A stretch of 64,000 nucleotides of DNA from Saccharomycopsis phalli (taxonomy: Eukaryota; Ascomycota; Saccharomycetes; Ascoideales; Saccharomycopsidaceae): the NCBI GenBank assembly GCA_020342235.1, contig CP073214.1, forward strand, positions 62,001 to 126,000, written 5' to 3'. This document shows positions 8,893 through 17,087 of this stretch, one piece after another; positions within the stretch are counted from its first letter, which is position 1; the number at the start of each line of letters is the position of its first letter. The notes under the pieces were generated by a model that was not told where the DNA came from, made no database searches, and saw only the letters and a list, made by a program, of their open reading frames with translations. Position numbers and translations under genes: made by a program.

Positions 8893-9807
8893 TTAGTACG
8901 GTCTGAACCGTTTACGCTCCTTCATCAGCTTGATACGGTTCTGGTCCTCACGGAACTTGAGAAGCAAGTCGTTCATCTCCTGCTTCTTCTTCTCTCTGAT
9001 CTGGAAACGGTAGAAATCCTGCTTCTCCTTCTTCTGCTGCTTCTTGGCCATTTCGTCCTGGAGCTCGCTGTTGTTGGAAAGCTTGAGGTAGTTCGTCTTA
9101 CCCAAGATCGCCGCCTTGGTCTTTCGGTGCTTCCCCACCACCAACTGGAAACCGTCTTCGTCCACTATTGCCCCAGACTCCTGCAAGGCTTCCATCTCGT
9201 CGGCCTCCTTTTTGTTGAACTCCGTCAATGCAATGTTGATATTCTGCTTCAAGACGTCGACATTGTACACGTTCGACTTGTACTTCTGTATGAACCCGGC
9301 AGAATTCATCTCTTGGTAATTGTACACTGGCAAACTGCTCTGGGACTTGCTCCTGCTCACCTGCTTGACGTTGCTCATAAACAACTTCATGGCAGCCTTG
9401 TCCACAAAAGTCACCAAGGCAGTATTCACCGGCACTTTTAACGACTTGTCGGCGGTGTGTTCCTGGTTTTTCGCGTCAAAGTACTCGCTGGTCAACCGGC
9501 CCAAGTCCACATCGTCCTTGTGGCTAATACTGTTACTAATCGTGAGCTCTTGCACAATTGACGCCTCCGAGACTTCCTTGAACAAGCGGCGCAACGCCTT
9601 TATGTCGATATCCTTGGGCAAGTTGATTATAAATATGCTCTTCTCGTCCAAATTGTCGTTATTGTTGTACTTGGACTGGTGCGGCTTGAGGTACACATAA
9701 TGGATGATTTCCTTGGCCTCGACAATCTTGGACAAGTTCTTGTTCACGGGCACCCGAATAGGTAACACTTTGAACCCGCGTATCTCCTCAGAGGCAGAAA
9801 TCCCCAT
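8893..9807 (-). CDS. RRP7: Ribosomal RNA-processing protein 7
   Basis: A 304-residue protein (yeast Rrp7 is 297). It has an RRM-like N-terminal part (SIFIINLPKDIDIKALRRLF), the family signature DEDGFQLVVGK, and a basic C-terminal helix (FYRFQIREKKKQEMNDLLLKF) ending RKRFRPY. Rrp7 joins the UTP-C/CURI module in the small-subunit processome and is needed for 18S rRNA maturation. The ATG at 9807 (MGISASEEIRGFKVLPIR) is chosen over an upstream non-ATG extension. The promoter is shared with STE50 and carries GTCACGTGAC, 72 bp upstream. Confidence 0.95.
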   Translation of the reverse strand: MGISASEEIRGFKVLPIRVPVNKNLSKIVEAKEIIHYVYLKPHQSKYNNNDNLDEKSIFIINLPKDIDIKALRRLFKEVSEASIVQELTISNSISHKDDVDLGRLTSEYFDAKNQEHTADKSLKVPVNTALVTFVDKAAMKLFMSNVKQVSRSKSQSSLPVYNYQEMNSAGFIQKYKSNVYNVDVLKQNINIALTEFNKKEADEMEALQESGAIVDEDGFQLVVGKHRKTKAAILGKTNYLKLSNNSELQDEMAKKQQKKEKQDFYRFQIREKKKQEMNDLLLKFREDQNRIKLMKERKRFRPY

Positions 9808-9876
9808 GGCTATATACACACGAGGAAAATCACAAGAGGAGTTTTTCGGCAATGCACCCCTTCCATAGGAGCCACT

Positions 9877-9886
9877 GTCACGTGAC
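9877..9886. promoter_or_regulatory. Perfect palindrome GTCACGTGAC (Cbf1-type E-box)
   Basis: It lies between RRP7 (72 bp from its ATG) and STE50 (64 bp before its preferred ATG). GTCACGTGAC is the extended Cbf1-class site. Its position argues that STE50 starts at 9951, not 9852. Confidence 0.6.
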
Positions 9887-9950
9887 CATTCGATCAAAAG
9901 ACCAAGCACACCAGATCCTCAAGACGCATAGAATAACGCTGCCCCCCTCG

Positions 9951-11690
9951 ATGAACCGAAAGAATATCAAGAGACCCGAGTCCTTGCTTTTGGAGAAGAA
10001 TAATTACAATACCGGAGACAACTCGGACTCAGACGATGTCAACAAGGACGGAGACTACAACATCGCCTTTAAGAACTCATTTACCTTGAAGTCACTGAAA
10101 AATGAGGACCGCAAAAAACCCATCAATTTGAGGATTGTGGACGTCAAGCCGCTTTCCCCGGCATCGCCAAAGTACTTGGAGAATATCGTGCTGAGCGATA
10201 AGCGTTTTTACGACTGGACTCGTTTGGAGGTGCACAACTGGATCATCAACCTTCCCGATTTGAATCGGATTGGCAAGTGCCAGGAGGTCGCGCGAATATA
10301 CTTGGACAACAACATCACGGGTGAGATTCTCCCGTACTTGAACCACCAGCATTTCAGCGACATGAATATCCGGGAGCTCAAAACCAAGTTGATCTTGAAG
10401 AAGAACATTGACATCCTCATCAGCTCCACCATATACAAGCTGCCGCACGACGAGACCTTGGAGGAATTGCTATTGAGTGCAGGGGTGGTCAACAATTCCA
10501 GCTACAGTAATTATATTCCAATCACCGAGCGAATATTGTCAAACTTGTCCGACCAGATCATCAAGAACTATGCAGTAAAGTCCTTGGTTTCGCCAGTAAC
10601 CGCGTCCAGCATCTCCAGTCAGGGCTCGGTTGCGTCTGAGAAGGACGTCGAGAAGCTCGAGGCCGAGTTGAAGAAGCTATCGACCGGATTCCACAAGCTC
10701 AAGGAGGACGTGGCCCCGGTAGTGAGACAGTATCTGAAGAAAGCCATCACCCCGATTGACAGTAACAGCCACTTGAGCCACTTGACGCCAAACAGCCACA
10801 ACGGGTCGCCCAACCTCAATTTTCCATTGAGAAATATGGTGTCTCCAACAGCCAAGGGATTGCGCAACGGGCAAAAGGGCGACGGGACTGACGACATACC
10901 TACGACAATCACTTCGGGCATGACCCCAAAGGTCAGCGAAGACGGGCAGGATGACACCATGAACTTGAAGGTTAACCGTGCCAGTATAGAGCTGTACCAC
11001 TCGGACGACTTCCCGGATGATACCACCGATGATGGGGACAATAACATCATAATTGGCAAGTACAGTGCGGAAGACGGAGAGGAAAAGAAGCGTGTTATGG
11101 TGAATCCATTCAAGGACCGCAAGGATAACCACTCGCCAATGGACTTGACCTATGAAGACGCGACACATAGTCGCCAGATGTCCATCACCAGTAGCGTCAA
11201 GTCGTCCACCATACCCGTTTCCAAGGGTGTTGTGACCGGCACGCCATCCCCCACGTCTGCTTATCAAAAGTCACAAACAGCCAAGACGCCAAACTCTACC
11301 ATTCTTCCATCACACCTGTCCTCCAATATCTTATTACACGACTCAGGTTCGGCACCAAGCTCAGCCCCTAGTTCAGCAAGTCACAGCAATTTCAATAGTC
11401 CTACTACGGTGAAGTCAGAGCCTTGGAAACAGCTCAAGGCCAAGTACGACGATCCATGCTACAAGGTTCTACAAAAGGCAATGTTGAAGCACAGAATCTC
11501 CAACAATGACTGGCGCAACTACGTGCTAGTAATTTGCTTCAATGACAAGGAACGCATTCTAGGGGCCGACGAAAAGCCAGTGAAAGTGTTCAAGGACTTG
11601 CAGGACAGGGGCCTCCATCCTTCGTTCTTGATACGGCAGTTGGAAGAGAAACAGCGGTCGAACAATCCGCAGTTTGTGATGGATACATGA
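9951..11690 (+). CDS. STE50: MAPK-pathway adaptor Ste50 (SAM + RA)
   Basis: A 579-residue protein. The SAM domain is at about 85-160 (FYDWTRLEVHNWIINL, NRIGKCQEVARIYLDNNITG), followed by a short coiled coil, a long Ser/Thr/Asp-rich linker and a C-terminal Ras-association domain (about 487-565; CYKVLQKAMLKHRI, WRNYVLVICF). Ste50 binds Ste11 by its SAM domain and Cdc42/Opy2 by its RA domain, feeding the mating, filamentation and HOG pathways. An in-frame ATG at 9852 would add 33 residues with no homology and would place the E-box inside the coding region; I prefer 9951. It is longer than S. cerevisiae Ste50 (346), mainly in the linker. Confidence 0.9.
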   Translation: MNRKNIKRPESLLLEKNNYNTGDNSDSDDVNKDGDYNIAFKNSFTLKSLKNEDRKKPINLRIVDVKPLSPASPKYLENIVLSDKRFYDWTRLEVHNWIINLPDLNRIGKCQEVARIYLDNNITGEILPYLNHQHFSDMNIRELKTKLILKKNIDILISSTIYKLPHDETLEELLLSAGVVNNSSYSNYIPITERILSNLSDQIIKNYAVKSLVSPVTASSISSQGSVASEKDVEKLEAELKKLSTGFHKLKEDVAPVVRQYLKKAITPIDSNSHLSHLTPNSHNGSPNLNFPLRNMVSPTAKGLRNGQKGDGTDDIPTTITSGMTPKVSEDGQDDTMNLKVNRASIELYHSDDFPDDTTDDGDNNIIIGKYSAEDGEEKKRVMVNPFKDRKDNHSPMDLTYEDATHSRQMSITSSVKSSTIPVSKGVVTGTPSPTSAYQKSQTAKTPNSTILPSHLSSNILLHDSGSAPSSAPSSASHSNFNSPTTVKSEPWKQLKAKYDDPCYKVLQKAMLKHRISNNDWRNYVLVICFNDKERILGADEKPVKVFKDLQDRGLHPSFLIRQLEEKQRSNNPQFVMDT

Positions 11691-11902
11691 GAAGATATTT
11701 AACCAGGATAATCAGTAAATGACAAGGATAAGCATACAGGGATATATAAATCTAATTTAATAGGAATAAATTCGATCTGCCACAGTAAATTACCCCATGA
11801 ATATGCCAAAGCTCACTCTCAGAGTGTTCGCGTATCATCAGTCACCCGGACATGGCTCTATTTACCTTTTGTTTTTATGCATCACAAGTTGTTTACATCT
11901 CG

Positions 11903-14900
11903 ATGGATCCACAAATATTCTACCAGACGCTAGCCGGACGGAGTACCAGTATTGAGGATAAGCAGCAGGCAGTCCTAGACTTGAAAGCATTTCTAAAAAA
12001 AAACTTGTTACTGTCTTCTGCCGACGCGCTACTGTACTTTAAAGCCTTGGACTACACATACAAACGACATGAGGGGGAAATGATCCAGGCCTTGTGTGTG
12101 GCAACCATAGGCCATTTAGTGAAACGAATCTCTTGCCAGAGCGAGAAGAACAATCACATGGCATCAAGCACATTCCAGACAATTGTTCCTGTGTTGGTAT
12201 CGTTATTGAACCACAATAAATCACTGTACAGAAGCACGGCTAGAAACTGTCTCGTTGATTATTGGCTTTCAATTCCCCTGAAGATCGAGCTGTATATTCA
12301 AAACTATCTTGTTGAAAACTTGATTAATGTCAACACAATTTTCATTGTCAACGAGTTGCTTCTGTTGCTACATGATTTTCACGACAAAAACCCCATGCTT
12401 GATCTCAACAAGTATCTAGTGCTGCTTATACGACTATATCACTTTTCAACGTTTTCAACAAATTCTGTCAATATATCCATACACAGTCAGTGCGAGACGT
12501 TACTCCAATTGGCCATTCATGATGAGGACAGTACAAAACACTTTGTTAACATTGCACATGAGTGCAAGTTGAGCAACGCACTAATAACCAAAATCACCAA
12601 CAAAGAAAAGCATCATGCCAACGAATCTTCTCAGAGACCAGCTAGTGTTCCTGATGCCACTGAGTTTTCGAATAAGACTCTAGAGTCCATCATGAACTCT
12701 CTTCCCGGCTACAAGTTGGAAGATATGTCGGCTATGGACTTTGGTAGTATGCCATCTGTGAATTCTGCAGTATTTAAGTTGATTAATGACTTTAATGGGA
12801 GAGAGACCGAGATCAATTGGTCAAAAAGAGAGAAAAATCTTCAGAGGCTTCGGGGTATTATTAGAACAGAACTACTTTTGGCATCCTTGGAAAACCAAAA
12901 GGAATTCCTCGGTTATATCAAGGATATTGGACTAATCGACGGGATAATCAAGTCAATCAACTCGCTAAGAACCACACTATCAACTAATGGTTGCAAAGTG
13001 GTGAAGGAAATGTTTCAATTGTTTGATACACATAGCTTTGACAACTCCCTTTTGGAACTTCTTTTCAAGACGGTAATTAAGCTATCTATCACCACCAAGA
13101 AAATCAACAACAACAATTCCAACGTCACAATATGCGCCATGCTAGAGAAAATATATGACTTGAAACACTTTAACTTCAAGTTGCTCAACTTGATATTGGA
13201 ATACTCCACTGACAAGAACATATCACCAAGAATCTTCAGCGCCAACTGGTTAATTATAATAATATTGAAATCACACCATGCCTTGGATACCATAGTGGAT
13301 CGGCACAACATATATGCATCCGATGTCACAGCAGCAGATATCATTAAGAAGATTATTAAACGAAATTTGAACGACCCAAGCCCTTTAGTCAAGCAGCCTA
13401 CGCGAACCACATATTGGGTGTTTAGTAGGTGTTATCCCGATATTGCCAACAGTTTATACGAATCATTGAGCTCAAGTGCACAAAGAATGTTAGATGAGTC
13501 CAAGAATAACGACACCAGGAACTCTAACAACAGATTAAAATCGTCCTCAGCTTTGGGCCTGCGTTCGAAGACATATGGCCTGTTAGCCCAGACCAGGATG
13601 CCAACTGTGTCAAGATCTGTTTCTGATAATGCGAAACCTGTTGCAAAATTTGAAATTGGTAAGCCATTGAGAATATCTAGAAAAGGAGACGGAGTGTATA
13701 GGTCCATGTCAGAAAAGATTAAACCTGATATGGGTAAGGTGGAACGGCAAGATAAAATTAAGATGGAAGTTAGAAAAATTGATGGCCAATATAAGTCAAG
13801 AGTAAAACTGAGCTCAATAGTCAAGGAACCGGAAAAGCCCACTGAAATTTTTAATTCGTTTCGTGATCGGCCCAAGTCTGTTAATGAACTCCGAAAAGTA
13901 CCTAAGGAAATCGTGAAGCCCGCCAAGGATATTATGGATATACGAAACCCATTTAAGGAAACCACAGAAGATACAAGCAAACGTGTTAGTGAGTTGGCGA
14001 TTTCACAATCTGTTTTGGCAGATAAGTCCATTGGGACCTCTATAGTGCCACCAGTATCGCCTCAGATTTCACAGGAGAGCATTGTTTCTGAATCTAGTCG
14101 CAATAGTCCTAGCATTGATACTGATTCCGAAATCAATACTAGTCTAGCCAATAAGTTAAATATTGATGATCAAGGGGAAGAGATCGAGGAGGACCAGCCC
14201 CCTTCTCTAACTGAACTAATTCAATCAGACCCTAAGGCTGGTATTGAAAAATTGATTACATACTTAAAGGAGAATCGACAATTGGATATCCAAGAGGTTC
14301 AAGCTGTTAATTCCAAAATAGCGGAATTGATAGAGACACAGCCAAATTTGTTCTTTGGGCTTATTGATGAGGCATTGATGAAAAAGCTATCTAAATTCAC
14401 TCATCTCAGAGATTTTTTGAAACTCGTCTGCTATTACCAACATGAAAAATGTGACAATGGTAATATAAATAAGATATTATATCAGATCGTTGAACTGCAA
14501 TCATTTAGAAAAGTAACAGAAGAACTTCAGGAATTAATTGGACAAGGTGAGAACAGAGTCTATTTTAAGTTCGGACTAAAGAATCTCAAGAAATTGCTTA
14601 TATACAACAAACTAGCACTATCAGATGCAAATGAAGACGCGATCTTGAGAAATTACTTGAAGAAATTGATAATACTATCCCAAGGATCCAACGACGATGA
14701 ATTCTTAGAACTCATTCAGGAGAATTTAAAGTACATCTACAAATACTACAATAACGTTTTCACTGCATTTATTAAAGATGTCAAGCAGGACGAGGATATC
14801 AAATTGACAAAAGCTGAGATTATGGAAATGGTTATTAAAATCCCCAATAGAGAAAGAGAAAAGATTTCTGAAAATATTTCTAGTCAAGAAGCAAACCAGG

Positions 14901-16087
14901 AGGAAAAATTGAAGTCGAATCCCCTAAACGACAAATCAGATTCGAGCAATCTTGTGCCCGAATTTAACGATAATGAACAAATTCAAGACGACCAGAACGA
15001 AATTAATGAAACTATAAGTCCAGTTAAAGTTATATTAGGAAAGGTTGTGGATTCTGAGGGGGACACTATCATGAAGGAACATTTTGATACTGTTATTATA
15101 CATGAGCAGGCATCAATTCAGAAATCACCTACTGATGAGCATGACCAGCCAATAGTGGACGTACTTTCTGACAAGGAAAAGATTAGTATGTTTCCAATAT
15201 CGGATAGTAACTCATATAACAAGAAACCTGATATCTTGACGGAGAAATTTATTCAAGAAACTGATCCGTTAAATGCAATTAACAAATCACCTCCAGCCAT
15301 CTATAATGACTCGATTGCTTCGCTAGTGGACAAGTATTCCAAGCTTCAAATTAAGCGGTTCAAGTTAACATGTTATCAGCTTCCTAGTCAAAAGATCAAA
15401 ATCTTGTCATTGCTCGATGAATTATCAAAAGGTAAAATACTTGCTAAAGATTTGAATTTATTGATTATCAATATTAATCATATAATTGATAGTTCACCAG
15501 TTCAAGAGCAATTGCGACAGTGGTTAGAAAAGAAGAATGTTGCGAGTATTATATTTGAATCCATAATGGGCTCGTTGAATAAATCCAGCGAGAATTTGAT
15601 AGAATTATTGGTTTTATTGAGGCAGTCGGTTTGCATAAGCAAAGTTCTTGGCAGTGTTTCTGAGGAATGCTTGATTTGGTACTGGGTTGTTAGCGAGAAA
15701 ATTGTTGAATACCGAATCGATGATAAAATAATAATCAATTTGGAATTAATATTGTTGGAACTAACAAAGACAAGTTTAGACTTTGTGGATGTGTTGAGGG
15801 AGTTGTGTCAGAAAATAAACACCACCACCAACACTGATCTAGTGGTCTATTACATGACTTGTTTGAACTTGATACTAAACAATATTAATTGCGACAAGTT
15901 GACGAAGAATATATTGACAATCATCGAACTGTGTGTGATAGAGTTCTTTAACTCAGACATTCAGCTACTAAGAAAATACGGGATGGAAGCTTATGTGAAA
16001 TTGTACAAGTTTACAGGGTTAATAAGGTTTGATGGTTTGAAGGAAAGTCAAAAGAGGCTAGTTATGGCTTTGGCAGAAGGAATTTAG
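11903..16087 (+). CDS. STU1: CLASP-family microtubule-associated protein Stu1
   Basis: A 1394-residue protein with an N-terminal helical TOG array (MDPQIFYQTLAGRSTSIEDK onward), a second CLASP TOG (about 300-520; NWSKREKNLQRLRGII, ending TRTTYWVFSRCYPDIANSLY), a Ser/Arg/Lys-rich microtubule-binding stretch (540-760) and a helical C-terminal domain. This order matches Stu1/CLASP, which stabilises spindle microtubules and loads onto unattached kinetochores. A further ATG at 11852 (MALFTFCFYAS) would add 17 hydrophobic residues; I favour 11903, where family similarity begins, but cannot exclude the longer start. Codon use turns AT-richer in the 3' half. Confidence 0.9.
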   Translation: MDPQIFYQTLAGRSTSIEDKQQAVLDLKAFLKKNLLLSSADALLYFKALDYTYKRHEGEMIQALCVATIGHLVKRISCQSEKNNHMASSTFQTIVPVLVSLLNHNKSLYRSTARNCLVDYWLSIPLKIELYIQNYLVENLINVNTIFIVNELLLLLHDFHDKNPMLDLNKYLVLLIRLYHFSTFSTNSVNISIHSQCETLLQLAIHDEDSTKHFVNIAHECKLSNALITKITNKEKHHANESSQRPASVPDATEFSNKTLESIMNSLPGYKLEDMSAMDFGSMPSVNSAVFKLINDFNGRETEINWSKREKNLQRLRGIIRTELLLASLENQKEFLGYIKDIGLIDGIIKSINSLRTTLSTNGCKVVKEMFQLFDTHSFDNSLLELLFKTVIKLSITTKKINNNNSNVTICAMLEKIYDLKHFNFKLLNLILEYSTDKNISPRIFSANWLIIIILKSHHALDTIVDRHNIYASDVTAADIIKKIIKRNLNDPSPLVKQPTRTTYWVFSRCYPDIANSLYESLSSSAQRMLDESKNNDTRNSNNRLKSSSALGLRSKTYGLLAQTRMPTVSRSVSDNAKPVAKFEIGKPLRISRKGDGVYRSMSEKIKPDMGKVERQDKIKMEVRKIDGQYKSRVKLSSIVKEPEKPTEIFNSFRDRPKSVNELRKVPKEIVKPAKDIMDIRNPFKETTEDTSKRVSELAISQSVLADKSIGTSIVPPVSPQISQESIVSESSRNSPSIDTDSEINTSLANKLNIDDQGEEIEEDQPPSLTELIQSDPKAGIEKLITYLKENRQLDIQEVQAVNSKIAELIETQPNLFFGLIDEALMKKLSKFTHLRDFLKLVCYYQHEKCDNGNINKILYQIVELQSFRKVTEELQELIGQGENRVYFKFGLKNLKKLLIYNKLALSDANEDAILRNYLKKLIILSQGSNDDEFLELIQENLKYIYKYYNNVFTAFIKDVKQDEDIKLTKAEIMEMVIKIPNREREKISENISSQEANQEEKLKSNPLNDKSDSSNLVPEFNDNEQIQDDQNEINETISPVKVILGKVVDSEGDTIMKEHFDTVIIHEQASIQKSPTDEHDQPIVDVLSDKEKISMFPISDSNSYNKKPDILTEKFIQETDPLNAINKSPPAIYNDSIASLVDKYSKLQIKRFKLTCYQLPSQKIKILSLLDELSKGKILAKDLNLLIININHIIDSSPVQEQLRQWLEKKNVASIIFESIMGSLNKSSENLIELLVLLRQSVCISKVLGSVSEECLIWYWVVSEKIVEYRIDDKIIINLELILLELTKTSLDFVDVLRELCQKINTTTNTDLVVYYMTCLNLILNNINCDKLTKNILTIIELCVIEFFNSDIQLLRKYGMEAYVKLYKFTGLIRFDGLKESQKRLVMALAEGI

Positions 16088-16353
16088 ACGCACCACATTC
16101 ATTCCGAAGCTACCGTACAACAATAAATGCAAAGTCATGTATATACAGCTTGGGTAGGACTTGGAATGACCATGGATAATGCCAAAGGGGTTAATATAAA
16201 TGTATTAAAGTGGATAAACCGGTGCACTATGGTACTAAAATGAAGTAGTGGAAAGCTTACACGTTTACAGAGCACGAAATTCTGTTCTTGCCTGCTTACA
16301 CTGGTTAGTTTTCCCAACGGTTGACAAAACTCTGTTTCATGATACCCTGTTAT

Positions 16354-16359
16354 CACGTG
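16354..16359. promoter_or_regulatory. CACGTG E-box
   Basis: A CACGTG embedded in TCACGTGAC, 729 bp upstream of the JSN1 ATG, so its target is less clear than for the other E-boxes. Confidence 0.35.
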
Positions 16360-16806
16360 ACATGATACTGACACATGACACTATACAGGGAAGTTAGCCT
16401 TTATTTCCAGCATTAGTTTGATAGACGTTGAAAATTAGCCATCATCGACGTTTTAATGCACAAAAAAAAATTATATTATAATTCTGCATTATTACATTGC
16501 TGTAAAGCGGGCCATTTTGACGGAGTTTGTTTGGTCATTCATTTAACGGCAAATTTTCGCCAGGCTCTTAACATAGTTTCAGACACGAGTAGTTCATGGC
16601 GAAACCGCTATACACTGACAGAAATCAAAGTCAATTTGTAGATAGGAAGATCTATAGTGCACCTACACCGAGCATTGGCTCCAACATTCTTTGGTCTCTA
16701 ACTTGAATTTACCTGTACACATTTACCCCTTGAATCTTACTGCCGGCCCCATTCTCCTTTCCGATCGGATCCGGTTACGCAGCCCTGCAGATATGAACTG
16801 TCCAGA

Positions 16807-16814
16807 TATAAAAA
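16807..16814 (+). promoter_or_regulatory. TATA box candidate for the JSN1-type gene
   Basis: TATAAAAA lies 274 bp before the start codon, implying a long leader of about 200 nt. Confidence 0.35.
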
Positions 16815-17087
16815 CACGCTGTGATTAGAACACAACCATCATCCTCGAATTGACAGTGGCAGGATAGGGTATATTAGGAAATCAAGGATATATTTTGTCA
16901 CATTTCAATTTACAGAGTTTATATAGCTTGTTATACGTTGACAGTCGTGTCTTTGGGATTTTCTTTCCTTTTTGTTCATCTCCCAATTTCAGCTAGCGAC
17001 CAGTACAGACTTTCTTAAACGACAACTCAGTTGGCATTTCTTTTGAGACTTTTTTAGACCTTTGACTGTTTATTACCCAAGGAAATC

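Larger units (their letters stand above)
16088..17087. other. STU1-JSN1 intergenic region
   Basis: A 1-kb non-coding stretch. It contains CACGTG at 16354-16359 and TATAAAAA at 16807-16814, followed by a pyrimidine-rich tract (around 16960-16990) that probably lies in the JSN1 leader. Small open frames here show no family resemblance and I do not call them genes. Confidence 0.6.

Noticed and set aside
9852-9950. N-terminal 33-residue extension of STE50 from the ATG at 9852
   Set aside because: No similarity to Ste50, and it would bury the GTCACGTGAC promoter palindrome inside the coding region.
16135-16641. Two short frames on opposite strands between STU1 and JSN1
   Set aside because: About 60-80 codons, no family features, and they lie where promoter and 3'-UTR DNA is expected.
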